DNA of 64,000 nt from Bathymodiolus brooksi (lineage: Eukaryota; Mollusca; Bivalvia; Mytilida; Modiolidae): assembly GCA_963680875.1 (NCBI GenBank), contig OY804583.1, forward strand, positions 32,229,331-32,293,330, written 5' to 3'. Each line of letters opens with the position of its first letter. Position 1 is the first letter of the stretch. The notes under the pieces were generated by a model. The model had not been told where the DNA came from and searched no databases. It saw nothing but the letters and a program-made list of their open reading frames with translations. Below, piece by piece: positions 1 through 13,211 of this stretch. The position numbers and the translations under genes are program-made.

Positions 1-1340
1 ACTGTACATTAATCTTTAGATTATTAGTTTCTTTTAATCAACCATTCTATTTCTGTATAATTTTATAATGAACTTGATCAAAAGGTCAGTGATTCAGTAA
101 AATGTCAGTTTAAACATATTTCATTGTCCAAAAACATGACAATAGGATCAGATACAAGTTTTACAACTTAGAACATCTTCTCCTTTATATAAACAATATA
201 TATATGTAGTTGAACATATATACAAAAAAGCTACAATTACAAAGACATGAAATGTACCAGTGAAACAAGATTTGCTATTTGCCCAATGACAAATCAAACC
301 CATCTTAACTATAATTGGACCTTGTACAACACTGAAAAATAAAGAAAAAGCAATAACTTTGAACTGGATAAATAGTGCTGTAAAGTTAGGGTCTCTTAGA
401 ATTCAGTTACAAAACATACAAGCCTGAAGTTATATATTAAATAAAATGTTGGTACTTCTAATCCTACATTACAGTTAAATATTGCATTTCATATAAATAT
501 TCTGAATAGCACATCATGGAGATGAATGTCATTATCTATTCTTATGCTAAAATGATGTTATTGAAATGGAGATCTAGAGAAAGAGGTATATTCCACAGTA
601 TTTTCTTCAAAATTCATCATTAATAAAACCGAAAGGAATGATGTCATTTTGAAACAAATAAATATTAAATAGCTATCCATTTTTCTGACAAATATTGTGA
701 AACTATTATAATATCATTAATATTTTCTTCATTATATTTCCATATGATATATAATATTATATATTGTACATGTATATTCACAACTGCTGCATTTAATTAT
801 ATGTCTTGAACATTTTGAAAGTCATCATCTAATTGTATTCTCATGTGACAGTTTATTATATCTTGAGTAAAATAAAGTCTTGAAATCTTGTTCATAATTT
901 AAACAAATTACTTCTGAATAGAGAACTAATCAATTAGACATACTAAGGAATAATGAAAAAAGTATATCTAATATGCAAACTTGTACAATTATTATAATGA
1001 TCCAACATTATGCTAATTAAAAACAACCAATCAAAAGTCAACTGACATTCAAGCATGTCAAATTTTAATATATCATGTTATTAGTCATCATAATACAAAC
1101 CAGATATAGAAAATACATACATAACCACAATCTTAGAACACAAAGTCATACAATAAGGAGTTTGGCAATCAGATTCCATATCAATGAACAAATCTTGTGG
1201 TAAGAACAATCTCAACCAAAGTACACTATGAACCATACATGTATTATTTGTGGTTTTCTGAACAGTTAGCTGTTAACTGGTAACAGGTATATTGTGAAAA
1301 GGGATATGTACAGTTCAGTGACATTATATATAGTGTTGAA

Positions 1341-2310
1341 CCATACATGTTTAGTTTTTAAATAAGTTTAATGGGGAATGTAAAGCTGTGAGTTATATAG
1401 TGTTGAGCAATACATTTTTAGCATAGGAGGTTTTTAATCAGTGAAATTTGGAAAGTACAGCTCAGTGACATTAGCTGAAGTGTTGAGCCATAGTGTTAGT
1501 AACCATACATGTTTAGTTTTTTAATAAGTGAAATGGGGAATGTAAAGCTGTGAGTTATACAGTGTTGAGCAATACATTTTTAGCATAGGAGGTTTTTAAT
1601 CAGTGAAATTTGGAAAGTACAGCTCAGTGACATTAGCTGAAGTGTTGAGCCATAGTGTTAGTAACCATACATGTTTAGTTTTTTAATAAGTGAAATGGGG
1701 AATGTAAAGCTGTGAGTTATAGAGTGTTGAGCAATACATTTTTAGCATAGGAGGTTTTTAATCAGTGAAATTTGAAAGTACAGCTCAGTGACATTAGCTG
1801 AAGTGTTGAGCCATAGTGTTAGTAACCATACATGTTTAGTTTTTTAATAAGTGAAATGGGGAATGTAAAGCTGTGAGTTATATAGTGTTGAGCAATACAT
1901 ATTTAGTATAGGTGGTTTTTAATCAGTGAAATTTGGAAAGTACAGCTCAGTGACATTAGCTGAAGTGTTGAGCCATAGTGTTAGTAACCATACATGTTTA
2001 GTCTTTTAATAAGTGAAATGGGGAATGTAAAGCTGTGAGTTATATAGTGTTGAGCAATACATATTTAGTATAGGTGGTTTTTAATCAGTGAAATTTGGAA
2101 AGTACAGCTCAGTGACATTAGCTGAAGTGTTGAGCCATAGTGTTAGTAACCATACATGTTTAGTTTTTTAATAAGTGAAATGGGGAATGTAAAGCTGTGA
2201 GTTATATAGTGTTGAGCAGTACATTTTTAGCATAGGAGGTTTTTAATCAGTGAAATTTGGAAAGTACAGCTCAGTGACATTAGCTGAATTGTTGAGCCAT
2301 AGTGTTAGTA
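1341..2310 (+). repeat. 162-bp tandem array, 6 copies (unit 1)
   Basis: The string ccatacatgtttag begins at 1341, 1503, 1665, 1826, 1988 and 2150, giving a period of 162 bp (161 once, where one g is missing). Copies are nearly identical apart from small variants such as atttttagcatagga versus atatttagtataggt. Each monomer is itself a dimer. Its halves both carry a C(C/A)ATACAT-TTTAG start, a TTTTTAAT-AGTGAAAT centre, an AAAGCTGTGAG/ACAGCTCAGTG block and end with GTGTTGAG. The array therefore seems to have grown from a ~80-bp ancestral monomer. Confidence 0.95.
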
Positions 2311-2551
2311 CGGGGGTGGTGTGTGTAATTAAGTGAAGCATGTGTTAGTATTGGGGTTGTGTGTAATTAAGTGAAGCATAGTATATAGAAAACCATAACA
2401 AAGCATGTCTGATACATTTTTTTCAAAGTAGACTTTCTGACCACATTTATCTGTTCATTATATAGCCATCTGATAATAGTGCACAAACTAGCTATGAAAA
2501 GAACTTTGTGCGCTAATACCGGAGCCAGTATATATTTTTACCATAATTAGT

Positions 2552-2728
2552 AGTCAAACCTGCCTTAAAGGGCACCTCTATATAACAAATCAATGTATAT
2601 AAAGGACAATCTCATTATCTCCCATTAATGAATAGTGCATATAATTTTAACCTCTATATAAAGGGCAACTGCTCATAAAGGCCACATTATCAGGTTCCCT
2701 TGAGTGACCTTTATATACAGGTTTGACT
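2552..2728. mobile_element. Palindromic MITE with AGTCAAACCTG ends (unit 1)
   Basis: The segment starts agtcaaacctg and ends caggtttgact, which are exact inverted copies. In between are further imperfect inverted blocks, such as taaagggcacctctatata near the left end and gagtgacctttatataca near the right end. There is no coding capacity. A diverged relative with the same ends lies at 52359-52520. The copy sits at the same place in every macrosatellite unit, so it was present before the unit was amplified. Confidence 0.75.
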
Positions 2729-2998
2729 GTACATATAAAAAATGTCACTTTTTTTCATATCAACTCCATCAATTAAAAAAAATCAATTGATTCAACCCAA
2801 ATGAGACAAACATTTTATAGATTAAAAAGTTGAAATGTGATCTTCATAATTAAAAAGAAGATCCATTATTAATTTTGTTATTTTGTACTCCTAGTAAAAA
2901 GTGAGCAATTGTTGTAGAAATTTTGCTTGCCTTAACCTGTATTTAAAAAATTGATGTGTGCCAAGTTTCTCATTCAAATATTGAACTTCAAATATTTT

Positions 2999-4520
2999 AT
3001 GTTGAACACTGTGGAAATATTTATTTACACACAATACCGAGGAATACTTTATTTTGAGCACTGTCCGAAAATTTAATTACACAAAATACTGAGGAATACT
3101 GTATGTTGAGCACCGTGGGAAGATTTATTTACACAAAATACCGAGGAATACTTTATGTTGAACATTGTGAGAAGATTTGTTTACACAAAATACTGAGGAA
3201 TACTTTTATGTTGAGCACTATGTGAAGATTTATTTACACAAAATACTGAGGAATACTTTGTTGAGCACTGTGGGAAGATTTATTTACACAAAATACTGAT
3301 AATACTTTATGTTAAACACTGTGATAAGATTTATTTACACAAACTACTGAGGAATACTGTATGTTGAGCACTGTGAGAAGATTTCTTTACACAAAATACT
3401 GGGGATTACTTCTAGTTGAACACTGTAGGAATATTTATTTACATAAAATACTGGGAAATACTTTATGTTGAACACTGGGAAAATTTATTTACACAAAATA
3501 CTGGGGATTACTTTATGTTGAACACTGTGGGAAGATTTATTTACACAAAATACTGAGGAATACTATATGTTGAACACTGTGGGAAGATTTATTTACACAA
3601 AATACAGAGGAATAATGTATGTTTGAGCACTGTGGGAAAATCATTTACATAAAATACTGAGGAATACTATCTGTATGTTGAAAACTGGAAAATTTATTTA
3701 CACAAAATACCGAGGAATATTTTATGTTGAACACTGGGAATATATATTTACACAAAATAATGAAGAATACTTTATGTTGAGCACTATGGGAAGATTTATT
3801 TACACAAAATACTGAGGAATACTATATGTTGAACACTGTAAGAAGATTTATTTACACAAAATACTTGAGATTACTTCTGGTTGAACACTGTTGGAATATT
3901 TATTTATATAAAATACTTGGAAATACTTTATGTTGGCCAATGTGGGAATATTTATTTACACAAAATACTGAGGAATACTGTATGTTGAACACTGGGATGA
4001 TTTATTTACACAAAATACTGAGGAATATACTGTATGTTGAACACTGTGGGAAGGTTTATTTACACAAAATACTGAGCAATACTGTATGTTGAACACTGAG
4101 AAGATTTATTTACACAAAATACTGAGGAATACTTCATGTTGAACACTGTGGGAAGATTTATTTACACAAAATACTGAGGAATACTGTGTGTTGAACACTG
4201 TGGGAAGACTTATTTACCCAAAATACTGAGGAATACTTTATGTTGAACACTGTGGGAAGATTTATTTTAACAAAATACTGAGGAATACTTTATGTTGAAC
4301 AATGTGGGAAGATTTATTTACACAAAATACTGAGGAATACTGTATGTTGAACATTGTGGGAAGATTTATTTACACAAAATACTGAGGAATACTTTATGTT
4401 GAACACTGTGGGAAGATTTATTTACACAAAATACTAGGGACTACGTAATGTTGAGCACTGTTGGGAGATTTATTTACACAAAATACTGGTGATTACCTTA
4501 AGTTGAACACTGGGAATGTT
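2999..4520 (+). repeat. 52-bp minisatellite array C, about 29 copies (unit 1)
   Basis: Consensus blocks are ttgaacactgtgggaagatt, then tatttacacaaaatactgag, then gaatactttatg, which adds up to 52 bp. Copies vary by substitution and by small indels (for example loss of tg in aacactggg). A reading frame at 3826-4092 runs through several monomers and encodes repeated LHKIL-type words. It is a by-product of the repeat rather than a gene. Confidence 0.95.
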
Positions 4521-5502
4521 ATCATAAACTACGTATTGACACCTTGTGCTTAAAACTGTGAGAGGGGCTGTTACGATAACCTACTGATTGTCACCTTATG
4601 TCTAAAACCGTGTGAGGTCCTGCTAACATAAACTACTGATTGACACCTGGTGCTTTAAGCTGTGAGAGGGACTGTTAATATAAACTACTGATGGACACCT
4701 TATGCTTAAAACTGTGAGGGGATGCTAACAAACTACTGATGAACACCTTATGCTTAAAACTGTGAGAGGTCCTGTTAACATAAACTATTGGTGGATACAT
4801 TATGCTTAAAACTGTGAGAGGAACTGTTAACATTAACTACTGGTGGATATCTTATTTTTAAAACTGAAGGGAGTTGTTAACATAAAGTACTGATGGACAC
4901 CTTATGTTTGATACTGTGAAAGGGGCTGTTAACATAAACTACTGGTGGTCACCTTATGTGTAAAACTGTGAGAGGGGCCGCTAACATAAACTACTGGTGG
5001 ATACATTATGCTTAAAACTGTGAGAGGGGCTGTTAACATAAACTACTGATGGATACCTTATGCTTAAAACTGTGAGAGGAGCTGTTAACATAAACGACTG
5101 GTGGGTACCTTATGCTTACAACTGTGAGAGGGGCTGTTAACATATACTACTGGTGATACTTCATGTTTAAAACTGGGAGAAAGTGGTTGTTAACATAAAC
5201 TACTGATGGACACATCATGCTTAAAACTGTGACAGAGGCTGCTACTACTTGATATATTATGCTTAAAACTATGAGGAGGGCTGTTAACATAAACTACTGA
5301 TGGCACCTTATGTTTAATACTGTGAGAGGGGCCGACAGCATAAACTACTGATGGATACCTTATGTTTAAAACTGTGAGAGGGACTGCTAACATAAACTAC
5401 TAATGGATATATTATTTTTAAAACTGTGAGATAGGCTGTTAACATAAACTACTGGTGGATACCTTATGCTTAAAACTGTGAGGGGAGCTGTTAACATAAA
5501 GT
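4521..5502 (+). repeat. 52-bp minisatellite array D, about 19 copies (unit 1)
   Basis: Consensus blocks are taaactactgatggatacct, then tatgcttaaaactgtgagag, then gggctgttaaca. The layout matches array C position by position (ACTACTGATGGATACCTTATG against ATACTGAGGAATACTTTATG, followed by AAAACTGTGAGAG against AACACTGTGGGAAG). The two adjoining arrays therefore look like diverged subfamilies of one ancestral minisatellite. Confidence 0.93.
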
Positions 5503-6165
5503 ACTATTTAAGATACAATTAAGTAACCATGGATACTAAAAACCAGTCTCACAGCATCCAATGAGCATGTAAATCACCTCGCCTGCATTTCATTTTCAGA
5601 CTTCAAAATTTTACACAAAAGATCGAAATATGTAAATTAAAACAAGTCAAAATTCAAACGGCATCTGAATTCCTAGCTTGGTTTCATTTGAATCAATTGT
5701 GTGCTTATATATATATAAATCAAAATTAGCACAATTTGCTCAATCTGTACATAAGTTAAATGGGCACTCCTCCGACGGAAAACCTAGAATATATGTATCA
5801 CAGAGTTGATATTCAATTTTGAGCCCATTGTGACTTGAAATGAAGAAGTGATGGACTTTTGAAAAAAGTAAAGCTCATTGTGACTATGGACATTTGAAAA
5901 AAGTAAAGACAGACAACGGAGACAACGGACGACAAGTGATTGCAAAATTGAAATTGTTACTAGATTTGACACTGATTATTTCTTCTTATAATCTTTTAAG
6001 AAACAATAAACAGTTTAATTATAATACAAATTTTCACAATACAAACAAAAACTTGTTCTTAAAATATCTAGCAACAAAACAATTGAGAGCAAAATAAATT
6101 ATCCTTTTATTGTATTACATGAAATACTGGTGGCTACCACATAATGTTGTAAACTGCGAATATAG
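5503..6165 (+). repeat. Direct duplication E, left copy (unit 1)
   Basis: This starts actatttaagatacaatt and repeats at 6423-7095 with about 920 bp offset. Shared landmarks are accatggatactaaaaacca, cctcgcctgcatttcatttt and caaaattgaaattgtt. It ends in a degenerate 52-mer relic (acatgaaatactggtggcta). The left copy lacks part of a ~52-bp internal repeat (gacttgaaatgaagtagtga) that is present twice in the right copy. Confidence 0.9.
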
Positions 6166-6422
6166 AAAACACATTGTGCTAAAAATTAGCATGTTTTATA
6201 TATGACAATTTTGTGTACAAACATTGAGAACATTAGTTGATATGTGTAGCAAGTTAACCTTTATAATCAATATTAATCAAATATACAAGACTGTGTCTTT
6301 TATTAAAAACTGTGGAAACTCTGCATTAAAAGCTAGAGATAAAAACCCAGCATTGGTAAAAAACTCTAGAAAACCATTAGTTTCCATAATTTCATTATAC
6401 ATATACCATTACATTTGTAATA

Positions 6423-7095
6423 ACTATTTAAGATACAATTAAGTAACCATGGATACTAAAAACCAGAGTCTCACAGCATCCAATGAGCATGTAATCACCT
6501 CGCCTGCATTTCATTTTCAGACTTCAAAATTTTACACAAAAGATTGAAATATATAAATCAAAACAAGTCAAAATTCAAACTGCATCTGAATTCCTAGTTT
6601 GGTTTCTTATGAATCAATTGTGTGTTTTTACATATATAAATCAAAATTAGCACAATTTGCTCAATCTGTACATTAGTTAAATGGGAATTCCTCTGACGGA
6701 AAACCTAAAATATATGTATCACAGAGCTGATATTCAATTTTGAGCCCATTGTGACTTGAAATGAAGTAGTGATGGACTTTTGAAAAAAGTAAAGCTCGTT
6801 GTGACTTGAAATGAGGCAGTGATGGATATTTGAAAAAAGTAAAGACAGACAACGGAGACAACGGACGACAAGTGATTGCAAAATTGAAATTGTTGCTAGA
6901 TTTGACACAGATTATTTCTTCATATAATCTTTTAGGAAACAATAAAAAGCTTAATTGTAATATAAATTCTCACAATACAAACAACAACTTGTTCTTAAAA
7001 TATCTAGCAACAAAAACAATTGAGAGCAAATAAATTACCCTTTAAGTGTATTACACAAAATACTGGTGAATACCTCATTTTACAAACTGTGGGAG
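6423..7095 (+). repeat. Direct duplication E, right copy (unit 1)
   Basis: Second copy of the 5503-6165 segment. It differs by scattered substitutions and an extra ~50-bp internal tandem around 6735-6840. It also ends in a 52-mer relic (acacaaaatactggtgaata). Open frames on both strands here (for example 6673-6942 minus and 6830-7033 plus) are duplicated together with the DNA and show no domain. Confidence 0.9.
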
Positions 7096-9049
7096 AGTTG
7101 ATTTTAAAATATACTGGAGAATACAATACATATTTTGCATAGTTTCAGGAAGGTCTGTTGTAAACTGTATGAATAGTTATAAATTATACAAAAATCTAGA
7201 AACATCTTGAGCACTACTAGTATATGAGATACCTAGCTTCAATGTAATAATTCTGTGAAAGCCTAAGATTTTGTATTTAAAATAATAGGATTTACCGAAA
7301 ATATGTATCTTCTAATGAAAATGTGACTAAAATGAAAATTTCAAACAAAAAACAAAAATAGTCTTGAATGTCTCTGTGAATTGAGGTGCACAACATTATT
7401 ATGTATAAATATGGTCTTTAACGTTTCAGGGAAATATAACACAAAATAAGCACACTCTGCTGAAGATGACAAAGATTCAAAAGATGGAAAAATTTGAGAA
7501 AAATTCTTAAAACTTCTGTAATATACCATGAATAACTTCAATATGTATGTAATTATTTTGTAGCTTCATGGAAGTTGGACCGGTGCCATAGGAACAATAG
7601 TTGATTACACAAAATAGGTACCTCTTTTCCCTACTCACATTTTACCATACAATAGTATGCATCCTGGCAAAAATGGACACACCTTTGTACATAAAATGTA
7701 ACATTCACAACTGTACATTAATCTTTAGATTATTAGTTTCTTTTAATCAACCATTCTATTTCTGTATAATTTTATAATGAACTTGATCAAAAGGTCAGTG
7801 ATTCAGTAAAATGTCAGTTTAAACATATTTCATTGTCCAAAAACATGACAATAGGATCAGATACAAGTTTTACAACTTAGAACATCTTCTCCTTTATATA
7901 AACAATATATATATGTAGTTGAACATATATACAAAAAAGCTACAATTACAAAGACATGAAATGTACCAGTGAAACAAGATTTGCTATTTGCCCAATGACA
8001 AATCAAACCCATCTTAACTATAATTGGACCTTGTACAACACTGAAAAATAAAGAAAAAGCAATAACTTTGAACTGGATAAATAGTGCTGTAAAGTTAGGG
8101 TCTCTTAGAATTCAGTTACAAAACATACAAGCCTGAAGTTATATATTAAATAAAATGTTGGTACTTCTAATCCTACATTACAGTTAAATATTGCATTTCA
8201 TATAAATATTCTGAATAGCACATCATGGAGATGAATGTCATTATCTATTCTTATGCTAAAATGATGTTATTGAAATGGAGATCTAGAGAAAGAGGTATAT
8301 TCCACAGTATTTTCTTCAAAATTCATCATTAATAAAACCGAAAGGAATGATGTCATTTTGAAACAAATAAATATTAAATAGCTATCCATTTTTCTGACAA
8401 ATATTGTGAAACTATTATAATATCATTAATATTTTCTTCATTATATTTCCATATGATATATAATATTATATATTGTACATGTATATTCACAACTGCTGCA
8501 TTTAATTATATGTCTTGAACATTTTGAAAGTCATCATCTAATTGTATTCTCATGTGACAGTTTATTATATCTTGAGTAAAATAAAGTCTTGAAATCTTGT
8601 TCATAATTTAAACAAATTACTTCTGAATAGAGAACTAATCAATTAGACATACTAAGGAATAATGAAAAAAGTATATCTAATATGCAAACTTGTACAATTA
8701 TTATAATGATCCAACATTATGCTAATTAAAAACAACCAATCAAAAGTCAACTGACATTCAAGCATGTCAAATTTTAATATATCATGTTATTAGTCATCAT
8801 AATACAAACCAGATATAGAAAATACATACATAACCACAATCTTAGAACACAAAGTCATACAATAAGGAGTTTGGCAATCAGATTCCATATCAATGAACAA
8901 ATCTTGTGGTAAGAACAATCTCAACCAAAGTACACTATGAACCATACATGTATTATTTGTGGTTTTCTGAACAGTTAGCTGTTAACTGGTAACAGGTATA
9001 TTGTGAAAAGGGATATGTACAGTTCAGTGACATTATATATAGTGTTGAA

Positions 9050-10019
9050 CCATACATGTTTAGTTTTTAAATAAGTTTAATGGGGAATGTAAAGCTGTGA
9101 GTTATATAGTGTTGAGCAATACATTTTTAGCATAGGAGGTTTTTAATCAGTGAAATTTGGAAAGTACAGCTCAGTGACATTAGCTGAAGTGTTGAGCCAT
9201 AGTGTTAGTAACCATACATGTTTAGTTTTTTAATAAGTGAAATGGGGAATGTAAAGCTGTGAGTTATACAGTGTTGAGCAATACATTTTTAGCATAGGAG
9301 GTTTTTAATCAGTGAAATTTGGAAAGTACAGCTCAGTGACATTAGCTGAAGTGTTGAGCCATAGTGTTAGTAACCATACATGTTTAGTTTTTTAATAAGT
9401 GAAATGGGGAATGTAAAGCTGTGAGTTATAGAGTGTTGAGCAATACATTTTTAGCATAGGAGGTTTTTAATCAGTGAAATTTGAAAGTACAGCTCAGTGA
9501 CATTAGCTGAAGTGTTGAGCCATAGTGTTAGTAACCATACATGTTTAGTTTTTTAATAAGTGAAATGGGGAATGTAAAGCTGTGAGTTATATAGTGTTGA
9601 GCAATACATATTTAGTATAGGTGGTTTTTAATCAGTGAAATTTGGAAAGTACAGCTCAGTGACATTAGCTGAAGTGTTGAGCCATAGTGTTAGTAACCAT
9701 ACATGTTTAGTCTTTTAATAAGTGAAATGGGGAATGTAAAGCTGTGAGTTATATAGTGTTGAGCAATACATATTTAGTATAGGTGGTTTTTAATCAGTGA
9801 AATTTGGAAAGTACAGCTCAGTGACATTAGCTGAAGTGTTGAGCCATAGTGTTAGTAACCATACATGTTTAGTTTTTTAATAAGTGAAATGGGGAATGTA
9901 AAGCTGTGAGTTATATAGTGTTGAGCAGTACATTTTTAGCATAGGAGGTTTTTAATCAGTGAAATTTGGAAAGTACAGCTCAGTGACATTAGCTGAATTG
10001 TTGAGCCATAGTGTTAGTA
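9050..10019 (+). repeat. 162-bp tandem array, 6 copies (unit 2)
   Basis: Counterpart of 1341-2310, shifted by 7709 bp, with the same six monomers and the same variant order. Confidence 0.94.
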
Positions 10020-10260
10020 CGGGGGTGGTGTGTGTAATTAAGTGAAGCATGTGTTAGTATTGGGGTTGTGTGTAATTAAGTGAAGCATAGTATATAGAAA
10101 ACCATAACAAAGCATGTCTGATACATTTTTTTCAAAGTAGACTTTCTGACCACATTTATCTGTTCATTATATAGCCATCTGATAATAGTGCACAAACTAG
10201 CTATGAAAAGAACTTTGTGCGCTAATACCGGAGCCAGTATATATTTTTACCATAATTAGT

Positions 10261-10437
10261 AGTCAAACCTGCCTTAAAGGGCACCTCTATATAACAAATC
10301 AATGTATATAAAGGACAATCTCATTATCTCCCATTAATGAATAGTGCATATAATTTTAACCTCTATATAAAGGGCAACTGCTCATAAAGGCCACATTATC
10401 AGGTTCCCTTGAGTGACCTTTATATACAGGTTTGACT
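10261..10437. mobile_element. Palindromic MITE (unit 2)
   Basis: Identical position in the unit and same AGTCAAACCTG inverted ends as the copy at 2552-2728. Confidence 0.72.
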
Positions 10438-10707
10438 GTACATATAAAAAATGTCACTTTTTTTCATATCAACTCCATCAATTAAAAAAAATCAATTGAT
10501 TCAACCCAAATGAGACAAACATTTTATAGATTAAAAAGTTGAAATGTGATCTTCATAATTAAAAAGAAGATCCATTATTAATTTTGTTATTTTGTACTCC
10601 TAGTAAAAAGTGAGCAATTGTTGTAGAAATTTTGCTTGCCTTAACCTGTATTTAAAAAATTGATGTGTGCCAAGTTTCTCATTCAAATATTGAACTTCAA
10701 ATATTTT

Positions 10708-12229
10708 ATGTTGAACACTGTGGAAATATTTATTTACACACAATACCGAGGAATACTTTATTTTGAGCACTGTCCGAAAATTTAATTACACAAAATACTG
10801 AGGAATACTGTATGTTGAGCACCGTGGGAAGATTTATTTACACAAAATACCGAGGAATACTTTATGTTGAACATTGTGAGAAGATTTGTTTACACAAAAT
10901 ACTGAGGAATACTTTTATGTTGAGCACTATGTGAAGATTTATTTACACAAAATACTGAGGAATACTTTGTTGAGCACTGTGGGAAGATTTATTTACACAA
11001 AATACTGATAATACTTTATGTTAAACACTGTGATAAGATTTATTTACACAAACTACTGAGGAATACTGTATGTTGAGCACTGTGAGAAGATTTCTTTACA
11101 CAAAATACTGGGGATTACTTCTAGTTGAACACTGTAGGAATATTTATTTACATAAAATACTGGGAAATACTTTATGTTGAACACTGGGAAAATTTATTTA
11201 CACAAAATACTGGGGATTACTTTATGTTGAACACTGTGGGAAGATTTATTTACACAAAATACTGAGGAATACTATATGTTGAACACTGTGGGAAGATTTA
11301 TTTACACAAAATACAGAGGAATAATGTATGTTTGAGCACTGTGGGAAAATCATTTACATAAAATACTGAGGAATACTATCTGTATGTTGAAAACTGGAAA
11401 ATTTATTTACACAAAATACCGAGGAATATTTTATGTTGAACACTGGGAATATATATTTACACAAAATAATGAAGAATACTTTATGTTGAGCACTATGGGA
11501 AGATTTATTTACACAAAATACTGAGGAATACTATATGTTGAACACTGTAAGAAGATTTATTTACACAAAATACTTGAGATTACTTCTGGTTGAACACTGT
11601 TGGAATATTTATTTATATAAAATACTTGGAAATACTTTATGTTGGCCAATGTGGGAATATTTATTTACACAAAATACTGAGGAATACTGTATGTTGAACA
11701 CTGGGATGATTTATTTACACAAAATACTGAGGAATATACTGTATGTTGAACACTGTGGGAAGGTTTATTTACACAAAATACTGAGCAATACTGTATGTTG
11801 AACACTGAGAAGATTTATTTACACAAAATACTGAGGAATACTTCATGTTGAACACTGTGGGAAGATTTATTTACACAAAATACTGAGGAATACTGTGTGT
11901 TGAACACTGTGGGAAGACTTATTTACCCAAAATACTGAGGAATACTTTATGTTGAACACTGTGGGAAGATTTATTTTAACAAAATACTGAGGAATACTTT
12001 ATGTTGAACAATGTGGGAAGATTTATTTACACAAAATACTGAGGAATACTGTATGTTGAACATTGTGGGAAGATTTATTTACACAAAATACTGAGGAATA
12101 CTTTATGTTGAACACTGTGGGAAGATTTATTTACACAAAATACTAGGGACTACGTAATGTTGAGCACTGTTGGGAGATTTATTTACACAAAATACTGGTG
12201 ATTACCTTAAGTTGAACACTGGGAATGTT
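10708..12229 (+). repeat. 52-bp array C (unit 2)
   Basis: Counterpart of 2999-4520 with the same monomer order and length. Confidence 0.94.
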
Positions 12230-13211
12230 ATCATAAACTACGTATTGACACCTTGTGCTTAAAACTGTGAGAGGGGCTGTTACGATAACCTACTGATTGT
12301 CACCTTATGTCTAAAACCGTGTGAGGTCCTGCTAACATAAACTACTGATTGACACCTGGTGCTTTAAGCTGTGAGAGGGACTGTTAATATAAACTACTGA
12401 TGGACACCTTATGCTTAAAACTGTGAGGGGATGCTAACAAACTACTGATGAACACCTTATGCTTAAAACTGTGAGAGGTCCTGTTAACATAAACTATTGG
12501 TGGATACATTATGCTTAAAACTGTGAGAGGAACTGTTAACATTAACTACTGGTGGATATCTTATTTTTAAAACTGAAGGGAGTTGTTAACATAAAGTACT
12601 GATGGACACCTTATGTTTGATACTGTGAAAGGGGCTGTTAACATAAACTACTGGTGGTCACCTTATGTGTAAAACTGTGAGAGGGGCCGCTAACATAAAC
12701 TACTGGTGGATACATTATGCTTAAAACTGTGAGAGGGGCTGTTAACATAAACTACTGATGGATACCTTATGCTTAAAACTGTGAGAGGAGCTGTTAACAT
12801 AAACGACTGGTGGGTACCTTATGCTTACAACTGTGAGAGGGGCTGTTAACATATACTACTGGTGATACTTCATGTTTAAAACTGGGAGAAAGTGGTTGTT
12901 AACATAAACTACTGATGGACACATCATGCTTAAAACTGTGACAGAGGCTGCTACTACTTGATATATTATGCTTAAAACTATGAGGAGGGCTGTTAACATA
13001 AACTACTGATGGCACCTTATGTTTAATACTGTGAGAGGGGCCGACAGCATAAACTACTGATGGATACCTTATGTTTAAAACTGTGAGAGGGACTGCTAAC
13101 ATAAACTACTAATGGATATATTATTTTTAAAACTGTGAGATAGGCTGTTAACATAAACTACTGGTGGATACCTTATGCTTAAAACTGTGAGGGGAGCTGT
13201 TAACATAAAGT
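12230..13211 (+). repeat. 52-bp array D (unit 2)
   Basis: Counterpart of 4521-5502, with the taaactactgatgg and gagaggggctgttaaca blocks. Confidence 0.92.

Larger units (their letters stand above)
1..7709 (+). repeat. Macrosatellite unit 1 (7709 bp)
   Basis: Used as the reference unit. Layout: 1-1340 AT-rich single-copy-like sequence whose last ~110 bp are degenerate 162-mer edge copies; 1341-2310 162-bp array; 2311-2375 a two-fold ~35-bp repeat containing gtgtaattaagtgaagcat; 2376-2551 unique; 2552-2728 palindromic MITE; 2729-2998 unique AT-rich; 2999-4520 first 52-bp array; 4521-5502 second 52-bp array; 5503-6165 and 6423-7095 a direct duplication; 7096-7709 unique AT-rich. No exon or RNA gene is supported in the unique parts. 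Confidence 0.95.

Noticed and set aside
3826..4092. 88-codon open frame in the 52-bp array (and its copies in units 2-4)
   Set aside because: The peptide is periodic (LHKIL-type words) and follows the 52-bp repeat through shifting frames. Unit 4 has a shorter version after loss of monomers.
6673..7033. Overlapping open frames on both strands in duplication E
   Set aside because: They are duplicated with the DNA, have no domain, and are altered by the 10-bp deletion in unit 4 without any sign of constraint.
7341..7541. 66-codon minus-strand frame present in every full unit
   Set aside because: Conserved only because the units are near identical. No splice signals, domain or start context beyond chance.
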